64,000 nucleotides of DNA from Neostapfia colusana (Eukaryota; Streptophyta; Magnoliopsida; Poales; Poaceae). The notes below the pieces were generated by a model that was not told the DNA's origin, searched no databases, and was given only the letters and a program-made list of their open reading frames with translations. Within the stretch, counting starts at the first letter, position 1; the number at the start of each line of letters is the position of its first letter. The translations under genes and the position numbers were made by a program. This document shows positions 1 to 11,353 of the stretch, in pieces. Location of the stretch: positions 16,111,084 to 16,175,083 of the forward strand of contig JASWHV010000016.1 in NCBI GenBank assembly GCA_030760725.1, in the 5' to 3' direction.

Positions 1-136
1 AAACACAATTTTCTACCTAGACCGGACTAGTCCGCCCTCAGACCGGACTAATCCGGCCTTCTTCAAGTTTAATCCGCTGTTTGCAATAGTTTTAGGTTTT
101 ATTAGCCTATTCACCCCCCCCTCTAGGCAACTTTCA
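1..136 (+). mobile_element. 3' end of a Copia-type LTR cut by the window edge
   Basis: The stretch carries CGGACTAGTCCG-type palindromes and ends in a segment (AGCCTATTCACCC, then CTCTAGGCAA..TTTCA) that closely matches the 3' end of the LTR at 56671-58291. No primer binding site follows at 137, so this is the downstream (3') LTR of an element lying mostly left of the window, or a solo LTR. The sequence immediately after it is Copia integrase debris in the opposite orientation, so the LTR appears to have inserted there. The target-site duplication cannot be checked because the left end is outside the window. Confidence 0.75.
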
Positions 137-1130
137 TAAAATTACAGTGATCAACTGGTGTCTGTACCTCTTTTAGAATCTTAAAATAAATCACTGAATT
201 GACATAGCGATTAACCAAATAGGAAGCTGTAGTGGAAAATTCAGCCAATAAACTGTGCTTTTTCCATAAACAGACATTAGAAAGCTAGAACGGGCTCGCC
301 GCTGAATACTACAGTTTATCATTTACGCAACACCATTTTGCTAGGTAGTACCTGAAATAATTTAGTATAACAATACTATGATTAGTATAAAAGGAATAAC
401 ATTCGCCATGACAAAATTCAAATCCATTGTTGATTCTTAATTTCTTGATTTTCCTGCTTGATTTCACCTAAACATTTTCCACGACTTTAATTTGGGAAAA
501 CATTGTTTTTTTGTTTCAGGAAATAAGCCCAAATTTTCTGATAGATGTCATCAATAGAACTGATCATATAATCACAACCTCCCACTGAAGAAACAGGAGC
601 TGAACCTCAAAGATTAGAATGAATATAATAAAGAACGTCTTTAGTGCAACGAGTAGATCAAAAGAAACTAACCCTCTTTGGTTTACCAAAAAACAAAATT
701 TTCACAAAATTCCAATTGACCAATATCCTCCAAATAACCTCTCATGTAATAGATTCATACTTTTTTCACTCATATGTCCCACACGCATATGGCGAAATAT
801 TTGTGTTTAAAGTGTGGAATGCAATAGAAAATGTTTAGTACCTGTAATTATGGATCCTTACAAATAATAGAGGTTATTCATATAGTTAGCCTTTTAAAAC
901 AATATGGTTGCCTTGAGAGACCTCACCATAATTAGGAAAATTTGAGTATCATTGCTTCTAAGGTGCCCAAATAAATAAGATTTCTCCTCATTTTAGGAAC
1001 ACACCGAAATTGGTGAGCGTCTTAGAAGTGCCATCATGAGTCCCCCCATGACATATGAAGTCCCGAGATGCATGATTTTCCGACATATCAAATAGGTTAT
1101 TATTTCCACTTTCTATACACTAATAACATC
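137..1130 (-). pseudogene. Decayed Ty1/copia pol fragment (GAG-pre-integrase plus integrase)
   Basis: Read on the minus strand, three conceptual segments line up with the Copia polyprotein in the right order. Near 1000-930 a protease-to-integrase linker reads like 'PKMRRNLIYLGTLEA'. At 791-756 the GAG-pre-integrase signature HMRLGHMSE is present. Around 430-200 the integrase core is recognisable (KKLRINNGFEF, where the usual catalytic Asp of the RTDNG motif is replaced by Asn, then TASYLVNR). Several stops and frameshifts interrupt it, so it is long dead. No gag is seen between it and the primer binding site at 1208. It ends abruptly at the Copia LTR at 136. Whether it belongs to the same element as the LTR starting at 1223 is unclear. 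Confidence 0.75.
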
Positions 1131-1207
1131 CTTATATGAGTTAATAACTCGTTCCTCACCGAGTTTTTGAAAATCTAGTCTTTTTAAGTGCGTTAAACCT
1201 CAACGGA

Positions 1208-1219
1208 GCTCTGATGCCA
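1208..1219 (-). other. Primer binding site of the outer LTR element (initiator-Met type)
   Basis: On the minus strand this reads TGGCATCAGAGC, one base away from the TGGTATCAGAGC used by elements primed with initiator methionine tRNA. It lies 3 bases beyond the LTR end ..CCTCACA (LTR boundary at 1223), as expected for the 5' LTR/PBS junction of a minus-strand element. Confidence 0.65.
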
Positions 1220-1222
1220 TGC

Positions 1223-2114
1223 TGTGAGGACCTGACGGTCCCGAAAAATCAGGATCTCGCCGAGGGATGCTGCGATAGACAACACCGGATAACACAGATA
1301 AAAGGCAATAAGCGAAAGCAAAATTTTATTACATAAACTTGTTTCATGAACATAGTTACATCAAAATAATATTGTAGTCTACACTTGCGGGCGTAGACTA
1401 AGCAAAAAGGTTCACGTTCAGCCCGTGAACGTGTTCCTACTAGCACACACACACACACTAACATGGCGGCGTGCACAGCTCCCACTCGAGGGTGTTTCCC
1501 TCTTGGGGGTCCGTCTCCTGCTCGGGAGTCTCCTCCTCATAGAACCCTGCAAACGCTTCAAACACAAGCAGTGAGCACGATGGCTCAGCAAGACTGACCT
1601 ATCATACCTAAATATTAAACTATACATGCTGGGTTTGCAGTGTATAATAGGAAAGTATGTTGCAAAAGACACACCTAATTAGATGACTGTTACTTTCAGG
1701 TTTTAGTCGCAAGTTAGTGGGGAACCTTGTGCCAAAACACATAAGAAATCCGCAATCAAATAAGAAACGTATTTCTCTCTTATGTGCTTTTCCTAAGATT
1801 GAAACGAATTTTAATTGGCTCTAAACTAAGCATTTCATTAACAAACAATGTTAAGCTTTCAACCAGTAACATTTTATCATGACAACTAGCCTGTTCTTTC
1901 TACATCACGGTACAGTGAACAAGTGGTACTCACTGACCGCGAGGGACGGTGATTATAATCGATTTACACCTATAGGGTTACCCGAATAACCCGTCACGTA
2001 TGCCCGTACTCGATGTTGCCTACAACAACCATCATGGACGTCGTACGCAACCACCTTTCATCCGTTAGCCAAGTGTTGAACTGGTCCTATAATCCCGAGC
2101 ATGAGGTCTCTACG
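1223..2114 (-). repeat. Long LTR of the outer element, piece 1 of 3
   Basis: The stretch begins TGTGAGGACC next to a primer binding site, so it is the U5 end of a 5' LTR on the minus strand. It is interrupted at 2115 by the Tekay-type element. Its last five bases (CTACG, 2110-2114) recur at 14795-14799, proving that 14795 onward continues this sequence. A (CA)7 tract sits at 1444-1458. No convincing gene is present. Confidence 0.6.
1444..1458. repeat. (CA)n microsatellite
   Basis: Uninterrupted CA dinucleotide run of about seven units within the outer LTR. Confidence 0.9.
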
Positions 2115-5100
2115 TGTCACACCCGGTTTTTTTGAAGAACAACCAAGTGAATATCACATGTATGCCAGGATCATTTTCTCATACATGTGATGACAAATAG
2201 TGAAGCATCATTTATTACAAGCCAGGTGTCGAATATAAATAATTCTTACATAGAAAATGTCTCGATGGACAATAATAAGTTCATCACAAGTAAATAAACT
2301 AGCAGCGGAATAATAATTCTCGTGGGCTCCGTCACAGGCGTTGCCCGGGGTCTCCATGAACCTAGAAACCTTCTTCGGGTCCAAAGTGTTGGTCATTATA
2401 CACCACCTCATTATCTTGACCTGAGCAACAATATAAACCAACAAATATGCAAGGTTGAGTACCGATGGTACTCAGCAAGTGTGGGAAAGTTATCATGCAT
2501 GGCTAGAACAAGGGGTGGTTGAACTCATGGTTAAAGCACTATGCAATTAATACCTATCACCTTAGCTTATTAAGCACCTACATTACTACAAACGTGAAAT
2601 GGTCCCAATTTCCCATCCCATCATCATAATCAAATAACCATAACATCATTTCCAATGTTAAGCTCCCCGCTTAACATCCACAACCTCCAAGGTCATCATT
2701 CTCTAATCATGAATAAGTCCAAGCCGATCTTGACCGTGAGCACGGCTGTCATGACAGTTTTGACTCTGCAGAGTTTGCACCACTGTACCCACATGTAGTG
2801 ATTTCATCCCCTGTTGCCGGGTGGACTAAAAGAACCTCCATTATGCCAGTGGCTACGAACCACATTCACACTTCCCAGGTGTGTAGCCAGGAGATCGCTA
2901 CGAAGCCTTTACAAAGGGATTCCCGACGAGCGTGGGCCCACTGAGGTTTCACCCCTAACAGCATACAAGAGGCTCCAACCCCGCTGCAGTGGTCCCCTCT
3001 TGAGCCTTGCGGTTCATATGGTAGTCCAGCTGACACCTATTCCCCGCACCATCCAACACACCCATACTACGCCGGGGATACACCTAATTAATTGGCCAAG
3101 CTGCCCCATCTCAGCATGTGGTTGGCACGGTAAAGCTAGGTTACATGCTCCATGAACCGGTCCTTAGGATCCAGGCAAGTACTAAACACAAACCCGAGTC
3201 TCGTGCACCCAGCACCAACCAAAACATCCAACTTGCCTTGATCCCTACCTCTACATAACTCATAATATCTCATTCAAGAGTATGGTAAAATAAACTGATG
3301 ATCTCATATCTCAAATATCCCATTCTAAGCATGGCTAAGCATATGCATAATAATAAATGACATGATAAAATAAATCCCAACCCAAGCTACAAGAAAACAA
3401 GGTAATGCAATTCTAGGGAAACATCCAAGCATTGGTTTCATATTTTCAATTGACAATGCAAATAATTCTATCTACACATCCTAGTATAGGATCAAAGTGG
3501 TCAACGACACTTGCCTCCTTCCTGCTGCTCTTGGAATGAGTAGTCCTGATCTTGGAAAGGAAGAACTTGCTCTGGAGCAGGTTCTACTCATACCATCACG
3601 CATAGCAAAAGAAAACAACAATCCATAAGACATAGTTCACACTTCCACTTCATTCAAACCACACATTCACACTTATGAAAGCTATTCACATTTCTATGTG
3701 TTATGGTTACTCTATGTGTGTTGATTTTGGCTTTCATGCATTTTTAAACATGTGTAATGATTTCTACTTTTGTATTCATATTTATTTTTGCCTACTATAT
3801 ATATGAGTTTCCAAATTTAAATAAATTCCTTATATTCAATTGATACACCTTTTAGCTACCAAGTGTGCATGGAAGGCATTTTCCTACCCCATATGTGTCT
3901 TCAGACCTTCTACCAACCCTAAACTGAATTCTTTGGATTTTAGAAACTTCATTTATCATTTTCTAGTTATTCATACCTAGCTTGCTATATTTTCAGATTT
4001 ATTTCCTATGCCTAAATGTGAACTTTATTATGAAAATAGTAAGACACCTCATCTAAACAGAATAGGTTTTGGGGTCTAAAATATTAAATAATATATTTTT
4101 GAACTTCTCCTCTGATGTGAACTATTTTACATTTATTTTAATAATTTCTGAATTATTCTCTACTTAAAAATGTGTCCCTATAACTAATAAATGTGAATAA
4201 TCAATTAAACAGATTCATTTCAGCCAAAAATCTATTTTTATCTCACTCCAAAGTTTTCCAAGTACTAGGAAAGTTTTTAATTTGAATTTACAATGTGTTT
4301 GTCCCCTCTTTTAAATTTTAAATACTAATCACATATTAAAATTCCTAAATTTAATATCAAATAGGGTTAAAAAGGTAAACTCACCCCACTACAGGGTCTA
4401 TTATATTATTTTAAGAATTTCCAGGGGTCTAACTACACATAACAGAGGGATTTTCCTAATTTTTATTAAGTCCAAGGGCTAAAACTGATTTTTAAATAAA
4501 TTTACATGATTTTCTGAAGTTCCAGGGCTAGATCAGAAGTTTCCGGGGCTAGCTCTTATTTTCCGAGAACCCCAGGGGGTAGCACGTAAGAATTCCAGTC
4601 TTTATAACGCGGGGCTGACGTGGACCGTCCGATTTAAAATAGACGGCTGAGATTATAACATCGAACCGGTACGCTGGGATTTAAACTCTACCGTGCGATT
4701 TAAAATAGACGGCGCACAAACGGCCACGTCTCTCTGATCGAGCGCGGGCGGTGCTGCCCGGCGGCGCACGGCGGCGGGAGGCGGCGATCTCGCCGGAGAG
4801 TTTCGGATCTTCGTCAATTCTTCCTAAAACTGTGATTTTATGGCTTAAATCGGTGGAGGGGAGGTCGGGGATCTCACCTCGGGGGTTTTCTTGAGCTCGG
4901 AGGTCCTGGAAGGCGGTCGGCGACGAGGTCTGAGGTGAATTCACGGCGAGGCTCGTCGGCGCTGTGTTTGAACCGCAAACCACCGAGTTTTCTTCACCTG
5001 CGAGGTTCCCCGGAGGCGGTGGATCAAGACCAGCGAGTTAGATCAGAATTCCCGAGCGTAGATCGAGCAGAATTCGCCGGAGAAGCTCGGGTTCTCACCG

Positions 5101-5551
5101 GGATGAAAATCAGCGGATTGTGGGGAAAAAACGGGATGATGCCGGTGTTTTTATAGACGGGGGAGGGCGGCGGGTTGGTTTAGATCGAGCTGGAGTCTTC
5201 GGGGTCCAGAAGTCGGCTGGGATACGCGAGATTTTCCGGTCGGTTTCGATCGCGCGCGCGCGGGGAACAGTCCGGGTTTCGGACGATCGGGGGTTAGGGA
5301 TGACAGGTGGGTCCCACCTGTCTGCGAGAGGGAGCGCGGGCGCGCTGCTGCGGGCTGGCGCGGGGGCTGGGTGGGCTTGCTGGTGGGTTTCGGCCCACTG
5401 GCCGGGGAGGTTTATTTTTCCTTTTCTTTTTCTTTTTCATTTCTGTTTTGAGTTTAATTTGAATTCCAGTTTGAATTTGAATTTTTGCAACACATGCAAC
5501 ACGTCCAAAAATTTTTAAATTCCCCTCTTGACAGGATTTTGGGGTGTTACA
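2115..5551 (-). repeat. 3' LTR of the Tekay-type element
   Basis: Bounded by TGTCACACCC on the left and GGGGTGTTACA on the right (plus strand). The sequence parallels 11354-14794 along its whole length with scattered substitutions and a few small indels. On the minus strand a TATA box (CTATAAAAAC, 5156-5147) lies about 400 bp from the LTR start, so most of the LTR is downstream of the promoter. Confidence 0.95.
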
Positions 5552-5570
5552 GCTCTACCCCCCTTAAAAG
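5552..5570 (-). other. Polypurine tract of the Tekay-type element
   Basis: On the minus strand AAGGGGGGTAGAGC directly precedes the 3' LTR start TGTAACACC. A G-rich run adjoining the 3' LTR is the expected primer site for plus-strand DNA synthesis. Confidence 0.85.
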
Positions 5571-5596
5571 AAATCTCGTCCTCGAGATTGGTGTTT

Positions 5597-7237
5597 CTAA
5601 AACAATTCCAGAAATTGTGCCTTAAGCTCATCTTCTCACTCCCAGGTGGCTTCCTCTTCCGAGTGATGCTTCCACTGCACCTTGCACATCCGGATTCTTT
5701 TATTTCTAGTGAGGCGTTCCATTGTCTCCAAAATCTTGGATGGTTGCTCGGCATAAGACAAATCCTCAGCTACGTCAACCTCATTCATGGGTAACACCTC
5801 TTCAGGCGTTCTCAGACATTTCTTGAGCTGTGACACATGGAATACATCGTGCACATCTGATAGGCGAGCCGGTAATTCTAGTTGATACGCCACTTCGCCT
5901 TTCCTCTCCAGAACTTGAAAGGATCCGATGTATCGCGGTGACAACTTCCCTTTCACCTTGAATCGACGAAGTCCTCGGATAGGGGACACCTTGAGATAGA
6001 CATAGTCTCCCACGTTGAAAACGAGCTCTCTTCTCCGTACATCGGCATAGCTCTTTTGGCGTGTCTGTGCTATCCTCAAGTTGTTGCGAATTTCCCTCAC
6101 CTTCGCCTCGGCTTCTTGTAGTACTTCGGGTCCAAACACTTTACTTTCCCCTGTTTGGTTCCAAAATAATGGAGTTTTGCACTTCCTCCCATACAAAGCT
6201 TCAAACGGTGACATCTTCATACTAGCCTGATAGCTGTTGTTATAGGAGAATTCCGCATACGGTAAGTTCTTGTCCCAACTCCGATTGTTTTTGAGTGCAC
6301 ATGCCCTCAGCATATCCTCAAGAATCTGATTGGTTCTTTCTGTCTGCCCGTCAGTTTGGGGATGATAGGCAGAACTAAAGTTCAGATGGGTTCCCATGGT
6401 TTCGTGCAACTTCTGCCAGAACCTCGAGGTGAACTGTGTCCCTCGATCCGACACTATCTTCTTTGGCACTCCATGGTAACACACGATCCTTGACATGTAC
6501 AACTCCGCCAATTTGGACCCGCTGTAGCTTTCCTTCACGGGGATGAAGTGAGCTACCTTGGTTAGCCTGTCGATGATGATCCATATTGAATCATATCCTG
6601 ATTGGGTCCTAGGCAATCCCACTATGAAATCCATACCGATTTCTTCCCATTTCCATTCAGGCACTTTGAGTGGTTGCAATAATCCCGCGGGTCGTTGATG
6701 TTCTGCTTTCACCAACTGACATGTGTCACATAGGGCAACATGTTCCGCGACATCTCGCTTCATGCCATACCACCAATACCTGCTCTTGAGGTCCTGGTAC
6801 ATCTTCGTACTCCTATGATGGATGGAATAGTCGGAATCGTGAGCCTCCTTCAAAATCAATTCACGAATATCTTTTACTTCAGGCACGCAGATTCTTTTCC
6901 CGTGCCACACCGTACCTTGTTCATCCTCTCTAAAACCAGGAGCTTTATTTTCCTTGATGAGTTGTCTGATCTCTTGTATCTTCTCGTCATTCTTTTGACC
7001 CTCGCGTATGTCTTGCTCTAGTGTGGAGTCCACTTCCATGGCGATGGCTTCACCACTATTCACCAGGCATAAATTGAGCCTTATAATCTCATCCTTCAAC
7101 TCTGCAGGCATGCCCGTCAAGCTTAACTTATTGACCTGCACCTTCCGACTTAAACCATCTGCCACGACGCTTGCTTTCCCAGGATGATAGTTGATGCCCA
7201 CATCAAAGTCATTGATTAGCTCTAACCATCTCCTTTG
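5597..7237 (-). pseudogene. Tekay-type pol, C-terminal part: end of RNase H, integrase and chromodomain
   Basis: Continuous with the RT/RNase H reading frame except for a TGA at 7238-7240. Domains in order: the end of RNase H/connection, the zinc-binding HHCC region of integrase (DYSIHHRSTKM, then CDTCQLVKAEH), the D,D,E core (MDFIVGLP, VSDRGTQF, HPQTDGQTERTN), the GPY-like region (SPRYIGSFQVLER), and a chromodomain (PSKILETMERL, KVQWKHHSEEEATWE). The chromodomain targets integration to marked chromatin in this clade. A TGA at 5636-5638 cuts about 13 codons from the C terminus; the apparent natural stop is TAG at 5599-5597. Both internal stops look like CGA to TGA changes, the kind expected from deamination of methylated cytosine. 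Catalytic residues are present. Confidence 0.92.
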
Positions 7238-8308
7238 TCAGAGGTTGAGATCTGACTGTGTGAAAATGTACTTCAAACTCTTATGATCCGTATATATTTC
7301 TGTCCTCTTCCCCATCAAGTAATGCCGCCAAATTTTCAATGCGTGTACCACTGCGGCTAGTTCTAGGTCATGTGTAGGATAGTTCTTCTCGTGCTTCCGA
7401 AGCTGTCGGGATGCATAAGCCACGACATGCCCTTCTTGCATGAGAACACATCCCAACCCGTTCCCAGAGGCATCGCAGTACACCGTAAAGTTCTTCTGCA
7501 TATCTGGCATAACCAGCACTGGGGCCGTTGTCAATCTTTTCTTTAACTCCTGAAAACTCGTCTCGCACTGAGGCGTCCATGTGAAGGTGATTCCCTTCTC
7601 CAACAGTTTGGTGAGGGGTCTCGAGATCTTAGAGAATCCCTCAATAAACCGTCGATAGTATCCAGCCAATCCCAAAAAGCTTCGAACTTCCCCGACATTT
7701 TTAGGTGTCTTCCACTTCTGTATATCCTCGATTTTGGCGGGATCTACGGAGATTCCTCCCTCCGAGATTATATGTCCTAAAAAGGGAACTCTCTTCAGCC
7801 AAAACTCACACTTGCTCAACTTGGCATATAGTTGGTGTTCTCTCAGCCTCTGCAGCACCAACCTTAGATGCTTCTCATGTTCTTGTTCATCTTTGGAGAA
7901 GACGAGAATGTCATCTATGAAAACCACCACAAATTTGTCCAGATATTCCATGAATACCTTGTTCATGAGATACATGAAGTACGCCGGGGCATTAGTTAGC
8001 CCAAAAGGCATGACAGTGTATTCATACAGTCCGTACCAAGATACGAAAGCTGTCTTGGGAATATCAGATTGCCTTATCTTAAGTTGGTGGTATCCCGACC
8101 TGAGATCAATTTTCGAGAACACACAAGCTCCCTTCAACTGATCAAACAAATCTTCAATGCAGGGTAATGGGTACTTATTCTTGATGGTTACCTCATTCAA
8201 GGCACGATAGTCCACGCATAACCTTTGGGTTCCGTCCCTCTTGGGCACAAATATGACTGGAGCTCCCCAAGGTGAGGAACTAGGACGAATATACCCCTTC
8301 TCCGACAT
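7238..8308 (-). pseudogene. Tekay-type pol, reverse transcriptase and RNase H
   Basis: 356 codons beginning just after the protease. RT motifs are clear: RPSSSPWGAPVIFVPKRDG, the LDLRSGYHQL-like motif KIDLRSGYHQLK, PFGLTNAPA, and the catalytic box VVFIDDIL (F-x-D-D form). RNase H follows with CDASGNGLGCVL, the acidic DLELAAV and YTDHKSL. The frame is closed by TGA at 7238-7240, where relatives have Arg (NLRQRRW-type context), so it continues into integrase as a single polyprotein with one nonsense codon. The upstream boundary has a single-base frameshift near 8310 separating it from gag-protease. Confidence 0.93.
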
Positions 8309-10061
8309 TCTCTCAAATGATCCTTGAGTTCTCCCAGCTGCTTGGAATCCATCCGATAAGGTCTCTTGTATATCGGGGCTGTCCCAGGCACTAGCTCAAT
8401 CGCGAATTCCACTTCACGATCTGGAGGCATACCTGGCAACTCCTCTGGAAAAACATCTGGATATTCCCTGATAATCCTGATCTCTTCCACTTTCACCTCA
8501 ATTTGATTTAATTGAACGTCCCTCCTAGGCTCTTGTATTGTTATAAACTTTACTTTTGTGCCACTAGGGTGTGTTAGTTCCACCGTTCTGGTCGAACAAT
8601 GGATGATTCCCTTATGTTTGGTCAACCAGTCCATGCCCAAAATAACATCAATCCCCTGCGAATCTATCACTATGAGGTTGGCAGTAAATACTACCCCATT
8701 AATGTCTAGATTCACCTTGGGACACACTTGTCTCGTCCTTATTTCTCCACCTGGAGAGTTTACTGCTAGCATATGGTTCATTTGTGTTGTTGCTAGATCA
8801 TGCTTCTTAATAAACCCTTGAGCAATGAACGAGTGGGTAGCACCAGAATCAAACAGCAGGGTTGCAATGTGTAAATTGGCAGGAAACTTACCAACTACCA
8901 CGTCAGGTGCCTCTTGCGCTTCATCCATGGTGACGTGGTTCACCCGTCCTCTCATTACATTCTGCTGTTGTGGCTGCGTGGGCTTCTTCTTTGGGCACTT
9001 ATGGGCGTAGTGCCCTACTTCACCACAGTTGAAACATTGCACCCCAACCTTAGGTGCCTGGCCTTTGTTGTCTTGGGGTTGGTTTGGGGGTCCTTGCATT
9101 GCTGGTCGAGGTTGATATGTAGGGCGAGGCTGCTGTACGAACTGACGTTGTGGCTGTATCGGTGCTGCCGGAGGCCTGTAGTTCGGGTTGTACCCTCTTG
9201 GTGCTGAGTAGGGTACCGCAGCACGGTTCGTCTGCCCTGCGGGTTGCTGCATCAGACGTGGGCGGGTGTTGCTCCCTGAGGCTTGATGTGACCACCCAGC
9301 CTTCCTCTTATTCTCATTTTCCAAGGCCTTCAGCTTCCTTTCTACCACAAACGCTCTGGCCACCATCTTTTGGAAGCTTTCGTACTCGTTGGAGGACATT
9401 GCACACTGCATTTCTGCTGTGAGTCCTTCCACGAAACAATCCTGTTTCTGCTCATCAGTCTCTATGTCCCGTGGGGCATAATGGGAGAGTTGAGTGAATT
9501 TAGTGAGGTATTCCCTCACGGTCATGTTCCCTTGCTGCAATCCCAAGAACTCCTTCCTCTTGTTTTTGAGTTCACCCCTTGGTATGTAATGGTTGCGGAA
9601 GCTACGTTTGAACTCTTCCCAAGTGATATTCTCAGGGTCATGATGGGCGGCCACGTAAGCAGTCCACCAATCAGCAGCAGGTCCATGCAATTGGTGAGAG
9701 GCAAACAGCACCCTCTCATACCCTTGGCTTGTATAATCCTCATATTGCTCTCAATGGTCTTTAGCCAATCATCTGCCTCCAGGGGTTCAGCAGCACTTGC
9801 AAACTTCGGAGGTTGAGTTCCTAGAAACTCACTCAACCTTGGTTGGCGTGGTGCAGCTTGTGGAGGTGGAACTTGATGCAAGTTGGCCACCACTTGAGTC
9901 AGGTTCTGGATGAGCTGATTTTGATTCTCAAGCATTTGGTGGAGGGGATCAACTCCTTCACGGCGACCACCCCTGTCTTGGCCTCCAGAAAGATGAGGGT
10001 TGCAGGCCTCATCGTTGTTGTTGGCGGGGTTGGCAGCACGACCTTTTCCTCTTCCAGCCAT
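8197..10061 (-). pseudogene. Tekay-type gag and protease
   Basis: Gag starts at ATG 10061 with a basic N terminus (MAGRGKGRAANPANNN). A frameshift near 9715 moves the frame, after which the capsid region runs on (DWWTAYVAAHHD, TVREYLTKFTQL, FVEGL). A CCHC zinc knuckle CFNCGEVGHYAHKC binds RNA, and the aspartic protease site LLFDSGATHSF is intact. A second frameshift near 8310 separates protease from RT. The Gln/Pro-rich linker before the knuckle is normal for this clade. Gag would package genomic RNA and the protease would cleave the polyprotein. This copy cannot make full-length product without frameshifting twice. Confidence 0.92.
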
Positions 10062-10363
10062 CTAGCATGATCAACCAAATGTTAATTTAAAGTATTACGT
10101 ATTATCTCACTACTTTCACTTGTTTGTACTTTGAAGTGTTGAAGCTTTGTTATACTTTTCTGAGGGTTCATATCTCACACAAAAATAAATGCAATATTAT
10201 TTCATGTGAGTTCACACACCAAAGCAAAACAATCTGAAGACGAGGCTGGGACAATTGCTCATGGCTTCCACAACTCACGTCACACACCAAGCATTAACAC
10301 ACCATTAACTAACGTAACGACTCGACTAGTCGACATCCTTCTAATTAAGGGAAAGACTCTACG
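10062..10363 (-). other. Non-coding spacer between gag and the upstream ORF
   Basis: About 300 bp, AT-rich, between the gag start and the stop of the 259-codon ORF. I see no coding potential or structural repeat in it. Confidence 0.6.
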
Positions 10364-11143
10364 CTACTCGTATTCTTGAGCTGGCTCCTCGGGATCTTCC
10401 TTATTATTGCGGCTTCCTTCTGACTTTGCTTTGGGTGGGGAGGCTGCTGGTGGAGAAGTGCGACGACGCCTGATCGCCCGGTGATCTGGGGAGTCAGGAG
10501 TCCATGTATCATTCACGGTGACACACAGTTCATTCTCATCTCCTCTTTCTCTCGCCCTCAAGAAGGCTCGAAGCAACGCCTCGGTTTCCTTTAGGGTGTC
10601 CCGAACATCCTGAAGCTCCTGCTGACACTCCTGCAGTCGAGTGCTAAGCATAGCAGCATCGTCCAAGCACAAGTCCATGTGCTCATGGGAAGTCCCCTGC
10701 TGCACTGACGGGTACTTGTACTCCGTTGTACCACTCTCGCGCTGGAGGACATACATGTACTCAGTTCTGTCCAGGCGTCGACGATAGATGTGACTCTGGC
10801 AGGTGATTGCCTCCCAGGTAACATCCTTCTCCGCATCGACATGTGTCGCTCGACAAGCTGGAGAGTGGTGGATCTTGAGCGGCTGATTTTTGTGGATAAT
10901 CCTCATCTCTGAACTCCATTCTTCCCTATTCTCACGGATGGTCCGGGTGGAGCTATAGTGTATGCTTAGCTTGCCCGTATTGCCGGCGGCTTGGAGCATA
11001 CGTCGAAGACGGCGCAACAAGCCTCTTACTGCCAATCCGTAGGAAAGGTACGTCACCGGACGGCTCTCCTCTCTTTGGGCAAGGGCAACTACGGGGACTC
11101 TCTCTCCTGTGGACTTGCGAGCGGTGCGAATCATGCGAACCAT
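10364..11143 (-). CDS. Extra ORF upstream of gag in the Tekay-type element, 259 aa, unknown function
   Basis: An uninterrupted 259-codon frame on the element's sense strand lies between the PBS and gag, where most chromoviruses have only a leader. The N-terminal half is basic with a leucine-rich stretch (GLLRRLRRMLQAAG). Residues about 165-205 look like a coiled coil (LSTRLQECQQELQDVRDTLK). The C terminus is charged and Ser/Pro-rich with an RRRR cluster that could be a nuclear signal. I recognise no enzyme domain. It stays open while gag-pol of the same copy has four breaks, which may mean selection or chance. It could be a captured host fragment, a regulatory or RNA-binding accessory protein, or a lineage-specific gag-like ORF. 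Confidence 0.6.
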   Translation of the reverse strand: MVRMIRTARKSTGERVPVVALAQREESRPVTYLSYGLAVRGLLRRLRRMLQAAGNTGKLSIHYSSTRTIRENREEWSSEMRIIHKNQPLKIHHSPACRATHVDAEKDVTWEAITCQSHIYRRRLDRTEYMYVLQRESGTTEYKYPSVQQGTSHEHMDLCLDDAAMLSTRLQECQQELQDVRDTLKETEALLRAFLRARERGDENELCVTVNDTWTPDSPDHRAIRRRRTSPPAASPPKAKSEGSRNNKEDPEEPAQEYE

Positions 11144-11337
11144 CTAAAATAAAAAGCATTTAAACTTAGGTTAGATAAACAAAAAATCCTATTTTGAATG
11201 AAAGTTGGGGTAAGATGAAGAAAGTGACTCATTAAATAACATTTTTCAACACACACCTTGTAAAATAGTTTTTAAGAAAATAGGGCCCTTAAATACGTCC
11301 ATTACTACCTAGGTCCACGTTCCTACGGGCAACCTTG

Positions 11338-11349
11338 GCTCTGATACCA
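11338..11349 (-). other. Primer binding site of the Tekay-type element (initiator-Met tRNA)
   Basis: Minus strand TGGTATCAGAGC, a perfect initiator-methionine tRNA complement, four bases beyond the end of the 5' LTR (..TGTGACA, then GAAG). Confidence 0.93.
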
Positions 11350-11353
11350 CTTC

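Noticed and set aside
1208..1219. Possible tRNA gene from the tRNA-like motif
   Set aside because: Only the 12-base primer-binding complement is present; no cloverleaf could be built around it.
2814..3155. 113-codon frame inside the Tekay-type LTR
   Set aside because: In the copy at 12053 onward the frame is shorter and shifted, and it lies antisense within an LTR.
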